Positions 49,218-61,415 of a stretch of DNA of 64,000 nucleotides are shown here, in pieces; positions within the stretch are counted from its first letter, which is position 1; each line of letters begins with the position of its first letter. The stretch comes from Haematobia irritans (Eukaryota > Arthropoda > Insecta > Diptera > Muscidae): assembly GCF_050003625.1 (NCBI RefSeq), contig NC_134398.1, positions 106,610,026-106,674,025 on the forward strand. The letters are read 5' to 3'. The position numbers were made by a program, and so were the translations under genes. The notes beneath the pieces were generated by a model. It saw only the letters and a list, made by a program, of their open reading frames with translations. It searched no databases and was not told where the DNA came from.

Positions 49218-50268
49218 AACTATATACCGATATGGACTTAGTTAGGCATGGTTATTAACGGCCATATACTAGCACAATGTAACAAATTTCAACTGACTCG
49301 GATGAAATTTGCTCTTCCAAGAGGCTCCAAAACCAAATCTCAGGATCGGTTTATATGGGGGCAATATATAATTATGGACCGATTTCGATTTTTGCATGGT
49401 TGTTAGAGATCACATGCTGACACCATGTACCAAATTTCAGCCGGATCGGATGAAATTTGCTTCTGTTAGAGGCTCTGCAAGCCAAGTCTGGGGATCGGTT
49501 TATATGGGGGCTATATATAATTATGGACCGATGTGAGCAACTTGTGCCAAGTTTCAAGTCGATAGCTTGTTTCGTTCGGAAGTTAGCGTGATTTCAACAG
49601 ACGGACGGAAGGACATGCTCAGATCGACTCAGAATTTCACCACGACCCAAAGTATATACACTTTATGCGGTCTTAGAGCAATATTTCGATGTGTTACAAA
49701 CGGAATGACAAAGTTAATATACCCCCATCCTATGGTGGATGGTCTAAAAAAAAGAACAAATTACCATTTATTTCTCGTTGTCAAGTCGGCAAATTTGAAG
49801 AATCATTCGAAATTTCACTAAGGCGCTACAATAATAAATGTAATTTGAGCACGACAATCTTTTAAAAAGTATATGACAATTCTCGCGTATGGAAATGCAA
49901 AATACCAACGACTTTGATTGGTAAGACCTTGTTGATGGTCAAAACTATAAAAAATGCGAAGTTTGATTCCGAAAGGACCACTCTTTCACATACCTCCATA
50001 CAAAGAGTTCATAAATATCTCATTGCATAGATATAGAAAGAAGTCGTCATTTGGGAACGGGTATATATCGGTGTTGAAATGTTGCATGTTTAGAGTCGAG
50101 ATGGACCGGAACCCTATTGACAGGTCTTTAAAATGGGTCTCCTCTGCCATTGGAAAATTGTTTTCAACGATGCATAATACATATCTAGGAATGATTAATT
50201 AGTACATGCCTAATTACTTTAGAACTAAATTAAAAACATTTAAAATAACGTTAACGTTAGTTCACAGA

Positions 50269-50468
50269 ATTAAAAGCCCCAAAGGCCTAAGAATCGTAAA
50301 ATAGGGACCCATGGGGATTGTTGTTGTATTACAATAATTTCAATTTGCATACTCAAAGCCCCATTTTGTTTATGCAATAAGATCCCACTACAATAAAAGC
50401 CCCAAAGGCTTAAGAATAGTAAAATAGAGACCCATGGGGATTGTTGTTGTATTACAATAATTTCAATC
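50269..50468. repeat. Direct duplication of ~75 bp, 127 bp apart
   Basis: AAAAGCCCCAAAGGC...GGGGATTGTTGTTGTATTAC occurs twice (50269-50345 and 50396-50468). Confidence 0.8.
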
Positions 50469-50469
50469 A

Positions 50470-51240
50470 GAAATTTAGTAAATATTCCATTATTTTAAAA
50501 CTTCATACACTATATTTTATTATATATACAAAGAAACCAGGGGGAAATTGGGGAATAGCCATTACTTTATGATACTTCATTGGTACTTTTAGAACCAAAT
50601 TTAGTGCACCAAATTGGCTTTTTAGTTCCTTTTCAAAAAAAGCACCAACTTGGTACTTTCTGGCGTTTTCATTTAGTGCTTTTGGTGTTCTTTATTTTCA
50701 ATTTGAACAGTATTGAGTATAATTAACGACATCTTTTCATAAAAAAATTTAATAAGACTGTTAAAAGCTTAAGAATCTCAACTATATTCCCATGGAATGT
50801 TATTGTTATGAAGTTGATATTGATCCTTATTTAATCAATATTGTTATTCCTTTTGAAAGTGTGGTACGAGTGCAGAATTTCTCGATAAAGATGTCATTAA
50901 AAACGTTGGTAGTAAATTTACAAAAGCATTCATAATTGAAATAAGAATATTAATATAGAATAGCATATATTAATATTTCCAAATTTAATGCCGAAACATT
51001 TATTTCCTCGTCTGGAAAAACATATTACTGATAAAAATCAATAGAATGAGTGTAAATTTCGTAAAAATGTCTAGCTTTTTTCGAAAGAAAACCAGTCACT
51101 CGAATTCAGTTGTGAACCTACACTCGATTAAATTAAATACCGGCAGATCAATAACAAATAAGCACCTTAACAACAACACAAACAAATATACTACTGAAAT
51201 TCATAGCCTATATTTACTGTAAACTCTAAACAAACTGATA
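50470..51240. other. AT-rich spacer
   Basis: Nothing recognised. The same holds for 49750-50268. Confidence 0.4.
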
Positions 51241-51359
51241 GAGAATCAATTCAGCAAAACAGAAATAACTGTTCCAGTTACCCAGATAAAGGGACAGGAC
51301 AGCGCTGCCAAGCTCGTGATATTGATCGTATGATACAATGAAACGGGTAGATATACGCT

Positions 51360-52591
51360 ACAATATACGAACTGTGGGTTATTTTTAAAAATGGAAGAAA
51401 CTCCATCAGCCGTTGCGTCAAGAAATAGCCTAAGCCTTTTCAGAGTTTCAAAACTCAAAGAATTGGAGCAAATCAATATTGACCTCCAAGAAATAATAAA
51501 AGCGTTGGAGAATATTTGCAGCCAATTGCACTAAAAAAATGCAGCCTTGCGATCTCACTTCGCACAAACTCAAGGAGTAAATAATAATAATGGAAGTAAT
51601 GAAGAAGCCACTAATGCAGATATTAGTGTGGCTAATGAATCGGGAAATACCCAACAGTTCATATATGCAACGGACGAAGAGGAATTGGCAAAGGAATCCG
51701 AGAGCATCATTGTAAAAAATAGAAAAAAAAGATAAAAAGGGAAGAAATAAGACGACAATAATACGTGGGGAGCGCTTAACACCCGCGAGCCATGGTGAGG
51801 AGACTGTAAATCCAGTAGCGGAAAATACTAAAGTCACGAACACAAGTACGAGTACTTAGCCTAGGCCTATTCGTCCACCACCTATTATTTAGTTAGCACT
51901 GTGGAAAATTACGCCGCTCTTCGCAATATCATAAAATCAAAAGCTTCTAATGGGTTCACTATAAAACAAATTGATGATCACTCTCAAAAATATCAACGTT
52001 CGAAGCCAATGACTACAGAGAAGTAACCAAAGTTCTTAATGAGACCAACATACAGTGGCATTCATATGAAAACAAACGTGAACGCCCTATACGTGTGGTA
52101 GCGCAAAACCTACATCACTCTTGCAAACCTATCGAAATTATATCAGATCTGAAAGAACAAAGCTTCAATATTTTGAATGCTTTTAATAAAACCCATCACT
52201 ATACGAAGAGTCCCCTCAATATATTTATGCTAAGCTTCCATACTTCGGAGAATATAAAAGATATAGTCTTATAAAATAAAGCAAATTTTGAACACCATTG
52301 TCAAAAATAGAAGCCATTAAACATCCAAAAGCCATTCCCAAATGTAAGAACTGCCAGGGATATAATCATAAAAAGAATTACTGCCCAAAACAATCAAGGT
52401 GCGCTAAATGCGCGGGCAAACACGGAACCAAAAATTGCGAAAAACCATCCGTTTTTCTGCCGAAATGCTGCAATTGCGATTAACAACATCCTGCGAGTTA
52501 TATAGGATGTAGTTACGCAATCAAAAGCAATCAAAAGCAAAAACTCCATTAACTTTATCTAAACTCTGAAAATCTGTTCCAAAACAATATA
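51360..52591 (+). pseudogene. Decayed jockey-clade gag (ORF1), left part of an old copy
   Basis: Multiple stops and shifts. Recognisable in order are a coiled-coil start near 51391, the acidic ATDEEELAKESESI block (51666-51710), the VENYAALRNIIKSK region (about 51900), and zinc knuckles CKNCQGYNHKKNYC, CAKCAGKHGTKNC and CCNC (52340-52483). The order matches the young jockey ORF1 at 55559-56954 on the other strand. The copy is cut at 52591 by that young jockey. Confidence 0.85.
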
Positions 52592-52747
52592 TTTTTTTTT
52601 TTTAATATTCACTTTTATTACGACTGAGTTTAACTCATCTAGTAATTTATAGATAATTTACAATATAGTACTAGTAAGTTAATCTAGTATTAAGATATAT
52701 AGTTGAGAAATAGTACATTAACTACACTCTAATTTAAGTTAATTTCA

Positions 52748-55420
52748 TTAGCTGACTAAGTCCATTGGAGTAGTCCGTTTGATTCTTCTTCCAATAGAAT
52801 AACTGGTGAAGATTTCGTTCAGTTCAGAATTTGAATGATGCTGAAGCTTGGTGGCATGTATTCTAGCATGGAGAGAGATTTCATCTGCTATAGTTCTCAC
52901 TCCTAAATCACGATGTAAATCACTGTTTCTAATGTACCAGGGTGCGTTAACAATAGTACGTAATATCAAGTTCTGAGTCTTCTGTATGGTATCTATTTCT
53001 TTCTTTGCAGCACAGCCCCACAGCTGTATACCATAACTCCATATTGGTTTTATTACTTGGTTGTATATAAGCATTTTATTTTTCAATGATATCCTGTTGT
53101 CGACAAACATCCAGTACAATTGACTGAATTTTAGTTTGATTTCTTTATTCTTTTTCTTCACGTGTTCCTTCCATCTTATTTTAGCGTCCAGTGTCATGCC
53201 CAAGTATTTAGCGGTGTTTGCGAATGGAACTATTGAACCATTAAGATACAATGGAATACATTTGGTGTCTTTGTTAGAAAATACCATATGAATAGATTTG
53301 TTTTCATTTATGTTCATCCTCCATTTATTTATCCAATCCATGAGAGTGGATAGAACGTGTTGGAGCTTTTTGGTAGCTTCCATTTCTGTTTTAGCAACGG
53401 CAAGAACTGCCGTGTCATCAGCAAACGTAGCAATTGTTGCTTCAGGTGGATTTGGAATGTCCCTAGTATATAGGAGGTACAGAACTGGCCCTAGGATACT
53501 TCCCTGTGGCACACCTGCTTTTATTGGACGAAGTGTGGAGTGTACGTTTTCGATTTTCACTCTAAAGTGGCGGTATTTTAAATATGATTCTAGTAATTCA
53601 TAGTATTCAATTGGGAGATCATTGTATAGTTTACAAAGGAGACCATCATACCAGACTTTGTCAAATGCTTGCCCAATGTCCAAAAATATTGCGGAACAAA
53701 CACTTTTGTTTTCAATAGCTCTTTCTGCTACATCAACGATACGGTGTACTTGTTGAATTGTTGAATGCTCAGTTCTAAAACCAAATTGATGGTTTGGAAT
53801 AAGACACCTTCTATTAATAATAGGCTGTAGTCGTTTTAATATTAACTTTTCGAAGATTTTCGACATGATTGGAAGTAGTGATATTGGTCGATATGATGTT
53901 AATTTATTTTCAGGTTTACCTGGCTTTTGTATTATTATTATTTCTGCAACTTTCCATTCTAAAGGAACGTAACGTAGTCTAAAGCATGCATTTATGATGT
54001 AAATCAGTTTCTTTACTGCAATATGTGGTAGATTTTTTAATATCTTGCCAGTTATCAAATCATAACCAGGAGATTTTTTAGTGCTTAAGTCTTTTGAAAT
54101 TATATTTTTTAGCTCTTTAAGTTTAGCTGGTTTGATTGGAAGACTGTCATTTCTTTCAATTTTAGAAGTCACTTCGTTATTAACTCTGCTCTCTGGGGGT
54201 TTAAATATATTTTGGAAATGGTCAGCAAATAGCTCTACTTTGTCCTCGGCTTTCCGGATCAAACATCCACTATCGTTTCTGATTGGAGGAATTTTGGGCG
54301 AAGTGTGGTTAAATTGTTTACTTGCTTTCCATAGGTTATAGTTAGTGGTTTTGGTTGCTGATAAGTTTCCTAGGTACAAAGACATCTCATTATTCTTAGT
54401 TTCTCTTGTTAGCACTTTTAGTTAATTATTGAGCTTGTTTAGGATAGCTTTATTTTCAGGTGTTCTTTCTTTTTGCCATTTTTTTCTTGCTCTCCTCTTT
54501 TTTGATACCAAGTCTCTGATTTCCATCGTATATGTAGTATGTTTGTATGTTCCAGTTTCGGATGCATTAGGTGTACTTTCCCATGCGGAAGTTTGTATAG
54601 CTTGAATAAATTTATCTAACTCTTCATCGACATTTTCCACAGTTTTAAGTGGAGATTTTAATAGTATTTTTTCAGATAAGGTATACTTAAAAAAGTACCA
54701 GTTTGTGCGAATATTAGTTAGGTAGCTAGGGGGTTCAATTTTTATAACGGTGTCACTCACCGTCATTATTATCGCAGAATGATCAGACGATGATAATGCT
54801 GCAGAATTTTCTATGTATACATAGTTTTGCGGAATATTTTTTGTAATAAAAAAGTCTATTAAGTCAGGTGAACATGATTGGTTCGATGGCCAGTAGGTAG
54901 GTTCGTTTCCGGAATATATTTCACATTTGAGAGCTCTACATGCCTGATAAAGTTGTCTACCCTTTGTTGTGGTGAGTTTCGAGCCCCATAGTTTATTTTT
55001 TGCATTAAAGTCTCCCCCTATGATGAAGTGATTGTCCAAAGATTTTAACATATCTGCATACTGATCGCTTTTAAGGTTATGTCTCGGCGGAGAATAGATC
55101 GCGGCTATCTTAAACATTTTATTGTGTTTTAGGTGCACTGATACACAAGCTATCTGAAATATTTCCTCTTCGACTTTTTGCTCTTCATAATGTGCTATAT
55201 TTTGTTTTATTATAACAGAGGCTCCACCTCTAGGTTTTGATGAAGGATGTATCGCATTGTAGATCCTGTACCCACGTATACTTATGAAGGAGTTATTAGT
55301 CAAGTGACTTTCCGAAATAAGTAATATATCAATCTTTTGCTCGTAGAGAAAACATTCAATTTCGTTTAATCGACTCGCTAGACCATTGCAGTTCCATGTT
55401 GCAATTCGTATAGTAGCCAT
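52748..55420 (-). pseudogene. Jockey ORF2 (endonuclease-RT), one premature stop
   Basis: Starts MATIRIATWNCNGLASRLNE, the APE-type endonuclease with LLISESHLT, GGDFNAKNKLWGS, PDLIDFFI and SSDHSAI. A single in-frame TAA at 54422-54424 (after NKLNN) interrupts it. The frame then continues for over 555 residues with the RT motifs YRPISLLPIMSKIFEKLIL, FLDIGQAFDKVW, GVPQGSILGPVLYLLY and FADDTAVLA. It ends RTTPMDLVS. No RNase H, as expected for jockey. Apart from the stop it is full length (about 890 residues). Confidence 0.93.
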
Positions 55421-55558
55421 TATTGTAAAATGTAGTTTTTGGAGTTGATAATTATAGCATTTAATTTATCTATCAATTTTTCATTTAGTTCAGCTTGTAG
55501 ATCAAGTCGACGGTTAATTTTTTCAATACTTTTCAATAATTCATGGAGAACAGGATGG

Positions 55559-56954
55559 TTATTTTTTTTCTTTCCTATTTTGTGGGTCTACAACGCTGGC
55601 GAATGACCTAGTTTGAGAGTTTTGACCATTTGTGGCTTGTAATTGATGGTTTAGCAATGGATTTTGGACTGCTTGATTGGATGGTCGTTGCTGATTATAT
55701 GTTAATGTCTGCTTTTCTATCAGATTTATTTCAGAAAATTGTTTAGATTTTCTTAAGTTATTGCCTTCTTTGTCAGTTCGAGACTTGTTTCTTATTTTTT
55801 GTAGCTCTTTTGCTACTTCGCAACCTCTATAATTCGCTGGATGATTTCCTTTGCAGTTTACACATTTTGGAACTATGGATCGTGGCATTTCACAGTTTTC
55901 AGTATCATGTCTCCCTGCGCATTTAACACATCTTGCTTCTCTTTGGCAATAACCTTTCGTATGGTTAAAACCTTGACATCTCTTGCACTGAGGTATTAAT
56001 TTCGTTTGAGCTCGTACAGCTTCAATTTTAACTTTTAAATTAAGGATGTTTTGTTATGTTGAAAATCTCACTAATATTATCTTCTCTATGGAAAGTAATC
56101 CGAAATATTGGAAGTTTTCTGTAACTGTATGTGCCATTATTTTCTGAACGCTCTTTCTTTAAAATATTAACTGCATCTAGAGGATTAAATCCTTTTTTTT
56201 GGAGATCCGTTAGTATTTCTTCTTTTGAACATGTGTGATGGAGACCACGGACAATAACTTTGTTGGGTCTCTCATTTTTATTCTCGTAAGTATACCATTC
56301 GGTTTGCAGCTCGTTCAATGTTGCAGATAGATTTCTGTAAGCTGTTGAATCGGAAGTATTTATTTTCCATACGTTGTTATTTAAAACAGTAATTCTAACG
56401 TTTTCAACATTAGCTGATTTTAATATATTTTTTATTTCCTCGTAGCTTTGTACTCCAATAATATTGATAGGAGGTGGAATGTCTGGTAGAGGACCATCTT
56501 TAGTTTTGTTGTCTGCGACAACTGTATTAGCATCTTCATGGGCTAATACTTGATTCATACCTTCATTGTGGTTGTTTGTGGCGTTTTTTGCTTTAGATTT
56601 GTTCTTTTTACTTCTTTGAATTATCCAATTTGTTTCTCTTTCGAGTTCTTCTTCGTCTGTTACATAATGCTGCGGAATTTCTCCTGCAGATTGGTTATCA
56701 TAATGGACAGTGGATCCACTAGCTTCATTTTCGGCTCCTTCAGCCTCACTGGTAAGATTTTGGGTACATAATAATTGCTCTTTTAGGGCAGAGTTTTCTA
56801 GTTTTAATTGATGCAATTCAGCAATTATGCTATCACTTGTATGTTGCATATCATGAATTTGTTGCTTTAGTATAACGTTTTCATTTTGTATTATTTGTAT
56901 TCTATTGCCTCGCAAGGGAGTTCCGCCGCCAGGAGGCGGGTTATTAAAACTCAT
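55559..56954 (-). pseudogene. Jockey ORF1 (gag-like, PRE_C2HC plus zinc knuckles), one frameshift
   Basis: RNA-binding protein of the jockey particle. 56954-56040: a coiled coil at residues about 18-65 (IIQNENVILKQQIHDM), an acidic TDEEELERE block, and a PRE_C2HC-like domain (VIVRGLHHTCSKEEILTDLQ). A 1-nt gain (or 2-nt loss) near 56044 shifts the frame after ITKHP. The next frame has VKIEAVRAQTKLIPQ, then three knuckles CKRCQGFNHTKGYC, CVKCAGRHDTENC and CVNCKGNHPANYRGC. It ends at 55559, about 140 nt before ORF2. Confidence 0.9.
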
Positions 56955-57281
56955 TTCCTTATTTGAAAGATTTTTCCGTTAACAACAGGGTGATAATGTA
57001 ATGCTAATTACGTGTAGTAATGAACACCACCAGATTTGTACCACCTGATAGATCTGGCAACACCATATCAGTGTCACAATGAGTGACAAGATCAGCTGCT
57101 GATTGTTGTGATTTCTGACTACAAAGGACATATATATTTGGTTTTGGTCGTTATTAGATAAATATTTATGTTTTCAAGTGAAATAATGTTTAATTATTCA
57201 CAAAAATTGTCCACCTTTTTACACAATACCGACGAGTTTCGAAAAACTTCAATTAAACATTGGCTTGAAAATACAATATAT

Positions 57282-57801
57282 TTAGACGAATTTCAAGCTA
57301 CAACTGTAACAATTGACGTAAACAAAACGCTGGTTCCAATTTCATCTGTTTACGGTATTATATAAAATTTGATCAATACAAAGACATGCTAAATTCACAT
57401 AAACATATATTTATTATGGGAGGGGATTTCAATGCAAAGAATATACAATGGGGATCTAGATTGACCACACCAAAGGGCAGAGAACTACATCGTTCACTCA
57501 TGAATACTTGATGTACAGTAATATCAACCGGTAAGCTAACGTACTGGCCAACAGACGTGTCGAAAATTCCCGATCTGATTGACTTTTTCATTACTAGAAA
57601 AATTCCAGAAAACAAACTGATAATTAAAGATGAACATGAACTGAGTTCTGACCATTGTGCTATATATCTTCATTATTTAAGTGAAGCAACCAATAAAAAA
57701 ACTAATACCAACCTCATAAATACCAGAACCGACTGGGAGCATGGGACTGTACACCAGAGCCAAGTATTCAAACTATTACTCCTCAGTATCCCCAATATAT
57801 A
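57282..57801 (+). pseudogene. Decayed jockey endonuclease, middle part of the old copy
   Basis: FQATTVTIDVNKTLVPISSV, then after a shift FIMGGDFNAKNIQWGSRLTT and PKGRELHRSL, then PDLIDFFITRKIPENKL and LSSDHCAIYL. It aligns with the young jockey endonuclease and continues the gag remnant at 51360-52591. About 480 bp of expected sequence is missing across the young insertion. It is cut at 57801 by a Tc1/mariner copy. Confidence 0.87.
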
Positions 57802-58733
57802 AAGGGTGATTCTTTTGAGGTTAGGATTTTCATGCATTAGTATTTGACAGATCACGTGGGATTTCAGACATGGTGTCAAAGAGAAAGATGCTCAGTATGC
57901 TTTGACATTTCATCATGATTAGACTTACGATCTGCCACAACGTCGAATTTTCAGTGAATGGGCCCTAGAAAAGTTGGCAGAAAATCCGCTTTTTTATCGA
58001 CAAATTTTGTTCAGCGATGAGGCTCATTTCTGGTTGAATGGCTACGTAAATAAGCAAAATTGCCGCATTTGGAGTGAAGAGCAACCAGAAGCCGTTCAAG
58101 AACTGCCCATGCATTCCGAAAAATTCACTGTTTGGTGTGGTTTGTACGCTGGTGGAATCATTGGACCGTATTTTTTCAAAGATGCTGTTGGACGCAACGT
58201 TACGGTGAATGGCGATCGCTATCGTTCGATGCTAACAAACTTTTTGTTGCCAAAAATGGAAGAACTGAACTTGGTTGACATGTGGTTTCAACAAGATGGC
58301 GCTACATGCCACACAGCTCGCGATTCTATGGCCATTTTGAGGGAAAACTTCGGAGAACAATTCATCTCAAGAAATGGACCGGTAAGTTGGCTACCAAGAT
58401 CATGCGATTTGACGCCTTTAGACTATTTTTTGTGGGGCTACGTCAAGTCTAAAGTCTACAGAAATAAGCCAGCAACTATTCCAGCTTTGGAAGACAACAT
58501 TTCCGAAGAAATTCGGGCTATTCCGGCCGAAATGCTCGAAAAAGTTGCCCAAAATTGGACTTTCCGAATGGACCACCTAAGACGCAGCCGCGGTCAACAT
58601 TTAAATGAAATTATCTTCAAAAAGTAAATGTCATGGACCAATCTAACGTTTCAAATAAAGAACCGATGAGATTTTGCAAATTTTATGCGTTTTTTTAAAA
58701 AAAAAGTTATCAAGCTCTTAACAAATCACCCTT
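57802..58733 (+). mobile_element. Tc1/mariner element, internally deleted, 932 bp
   Basis: AAGGGTGAT termini. TA on the left (57800-57801) and TG on the right, so one base of the duplication has probably mutated. It is inserted in the old jockey copy. Its internal deletion differs from that of 23560-24491, although both are 932 bp. Confidence 0.92.
57974..58627 (+). pseudogene. Tc1/mariner transposase, catalytic half only
   Basis: The 217-residue frame has ILFSDEAHFW, WFQQDGATCHTA and SCDLTPLDYFLWG intact. Just upstream are LPQRRIFSEWALEKLAENPL (readable) and the start MIRLT, with the DNA-binding domain between them deleted. Nearly identical to the copy on the minus strand at 23666-24319. 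Confidence 0.88.
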
Positions 58734-59075
58734 TGGTAAATCAAGTAAACTTTAAACGAAAGATAAGGAAAAATGGCAACAAACTCGATCACCTGAGGAT
58801 AAAAGAGTGTTAAACAATGCTACCAAAAAACTTAGCAGATGTATGTGTCCAATCTAAGGTCCAACAAAATTCCGACTATTCTCTCTGGAAGGCAGCAAAA
58901 TTAAAAAATAAACCAATTGTACAGAATGTCGCAATACTAAAAAGCAACGGACAATGGGCCAAAAGCAGTATCGAAAAGGCGACCGAATTTGCAATAATCT
59001 CCACTTGATCTTTTCAAATTCTTCTTATGCAACAAACAATACCGGACAAAATCTCCAACATCAAATAAAGTTAAT
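58734..59075 (+). pseudogene. Decayed jockey ORF2, start of RT (old copy, right part)
   Basis: RKIRKKWQQTRSPEDKRVLNNATKKL is readable, then SDYSLWKAAKLKNKPIVQNV. These match the young jockey linker (RKKWQKERTPENKAILNKLN; NYNLWKASKQFN). It ends near 59075. The rest of the RT is absent. Confidence 0.82.
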
Positions 59076-59314
59076 TTGGCTTTAGTGAAATAGAGAGTTA
59101 ACTTTTTTTTTTGAGTGCAGTAACAACTAGTTAAAAAGATTAAAATAAAAAACTGGCATTTTTTAGACAAAAAATTTGGGTACATTGGGCAGATTAAGTA
59201 TGAATTTCTCCTGGTAGTACAATTTTACACTTTTTATTCCAATAAACTTAACAATTTTGTCTATACAAAATCGAGATATTATATGCGCAGAATTATAGAT
59301 TTTAGATCACTTAA

Positions 59315-59646
59315 CCCCTTCACTACCGAAATAAAACTAATATTAAAAACTTTAATATTTCTTCTGTTTTTACTTGCACTAACAGCGTGTGGAACAAAAT
59401 TGTCATTTTGAGAACCTACCTCAATTATATGAGCTTGTTCTGAAAACTTGATTCTTGATTTGTGGCCAAACGGCCTTACGAAAATAAGCGCTATTTGGCC
59501 TATAATATCTTTAACAGTGTGAAAAAAATACGAAAAAACTCGTAAATGTCCATTTACTTGTACTAGAAACATACAGTAGAAAAATTGTCACAAATTTTGG
59601 TGTGTTTTTCGAATGATCTTCTAAATGGACATCGGTAGTGAAAGGG
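59315..59646. mobile_element. piggyBac-like MITE, 332 bp, TTAA-flanked
   Basis: Ends CCCCTTCACTACCGA and TCGGTAGTGAAAGGG, flanked by TTAA at 59311-59314 and 59647-59650. No coding capacity. The TTAA target and CCC start are the piggyBac signature. Confidence 0.85.
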
Positions 59647-59650
59647 TTAA

Positions 59651-60183
59651 AACTACACATTAAACTATTGAAAGTATTTTACGAAAGTGATCCGAATAAT
59701 AACAAGAATATAACGCACAGAATATGACACTTGTTTATCAAGTTCGACCAAGTGTCTATGTTTTTAGATCAGATGCAGTATAAGCTGGCATACGTGTATT
59801 TAAAATTACAAAAATAACGGGTAGCTCATAGTTGTTTGACTTTAAACAGGTGTTCTCATATGGGGACAGAGGGCGGTATTATATACTACAAGTTAATTGT
59901 GTTAAACCACTAACACTACCGTTATACACTGAAAAAAAAATATTATCGTGAAGCCAAAGATTTCGTGTCCTTAAAATTTGAATGTGAATTTTATTTAGCA
60001 TAGAAGACGCATTTCTCTGATATAAAGTTTTTTCCCTTGTCCAAACTTCGATAATCTTTTCAATGAAGTCGCTTTGGCCTTATAGTTAAGCGATTCGACG
60101 TAAATATGATTATCTCTACATGGAAGAATATTTTGTTGGACTAAGGTTAATTTGGATTTAATAATTCTGAAATATTATTTAAA
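59651..60183. other. AT-rich spacer
   Basis: Nothing recognised. Confidence 0.45.
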
Positions 60184-60197
60184 ATTAATGAAATTGT

Positions 60198-60775
60198 TTT
60201 GTTTTGTTATTGTTGTTTTTTTTTCCTTTAATCATTGTTGTTTCTTTTTTATTTCAGCTTAAAACCATGTATTAACTAAACTACAAGTGTAGCTTAACCA
60301 ACAGAGGAAAAGAATGTTTGTCAAATTTATTTGGGCAAAGCCCTATAGACTGCAAAATGGTTGGATGGACGCACGTTTCGGAATTACCACATTCCTCATC
60401 AGCATCCTCCACTTGCAGCAAAACTATCAACCAATTATCAGAATAAATTCAGGCAGTTCCCTAAATTCAAAAGTAAACCACACTTGAACCTTCCGAAAAA
60501 AGGTTTTACAAAATAGCCGGCTTATGCCGAAATAAATTCGTACAAACATATCTCTTTTCCTTTGCCACCGTCAAATGATCGATTGGAGTGCAGTTGGCTG
60601 TGTTTATTTTGTTATTGTTGTTTTTTATTCTTTAGTCATTGTTGTTGTTTTTTGATTTCAGCTTAAAACCATGTATTGACTAAACTACAAGTGCATTCTT
60701 TTCCTCTGTTGGTTAAGCTACACTTGTAGTTTAGTCAATACATGGTTTTAAGCTGAAATCAAAAAAAAAAAAAAG
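60198..60775. repeat. Family Y snap-back repeat with 14-bp flanking duplication
   Basis: Bracketed by the exact 14-bp direct repeat ATTAATGAAATTGT (60184-60197 and 60776-60789). It ends in an A-run. The left arm CTTAACCAACAGAGGAAAAG is complemented near 60700-60722. Confidence 0.82.
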
Positions 60776-61014
60776 ATTAATGAAATTGTCTTTAAATTTG
60801 TTGGCTTTTTGCATCTTTCTGGGTTACACTGCACGCAAAATTTCTCATTTTCCTCGGCATGAATTCAGATTTAGTAAGTCACATCGTGCCTTAAATACAC
60901 AGAATGCAACATAAAAATTCCAAACAAAAAATCATTTAACTCAGCCTAAAGTACTCGATGAAAGGATAAAAGTAATTTTTGGATTTTGCTACATTGTTTG
61001 CCGTTCGTATCTTA

Positions 61015-61415
61015 TGAGCCTCTAAAGTTTCTTCGCCAAATTCGGTTTTTAGCACAGTTTTGCAATTTTCGCATGGCCATAGCTCGAGTTGTGCAGTCTT
61101 CAAGAAAGTTGTAGGCTACATTGCTTGCATTGATTGTTTGGTAAAATGTTCAATAGTTCAAGAGCTGTAGTCGACAAACGAGAAAAATAGATGATAAAAT
61201 TTTTTTTTTTTACATTTTTGAGCATGAAGATGAAATTTTTCCGACTTAATTCAAATTCAACTTATTCAACATTTTTATTGGCCGAGTTAAGAGCTACAAC
61301 TTTGTTGAAGACTACAAAAAATCCACAGCATTTTTCGAGCTATAGCCATGCGAATATTACAAAATAGTGCTAAAAACAGAATTTGGCCAAAAAACTTTAG
61401 AGAAGAACTTCTATT
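61015..61415. repeat. Snap-back repeat with imperfect ~150-bp arms
   Basis: TTTTTAGCACAGTTTTGCAA and CGCATGGCCATAGCTCGAG near 61045-61090 are complemented near 61320-61375 (GAGCTATAGCCATGCGAATA; AAATAGTGCTAAAAACAGAA). No coding capacity. Confidence 0.7.

Larger units (their letters stand above)
52592..57165 (-). mobile_element. Young jockey-clade non-LTR retrotransposon, nearly intact
   Basis: A minus-strand element with a poly(A) tail (T run at 52592-52603), a short 3' UTR, ORF2, a ~140-bp spacer, ORF1 and a 5' UTR of about 200 bp. It is inserted in an older jockey copy in the opposite direction. ACAATATATTT flanks both the poly(T) end and about 57280, so a duplication is possible. That would put the 5' boundary nearer 57280; it is uncertain. 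Confidence 0.9.

Noticed and set aside
49372..49557. Minus-strand 61-codon frame resembling proteins often annotated in fly genomes
   Set aside because: It is the translation of a dispersed repeat unit, not a conserved gene.
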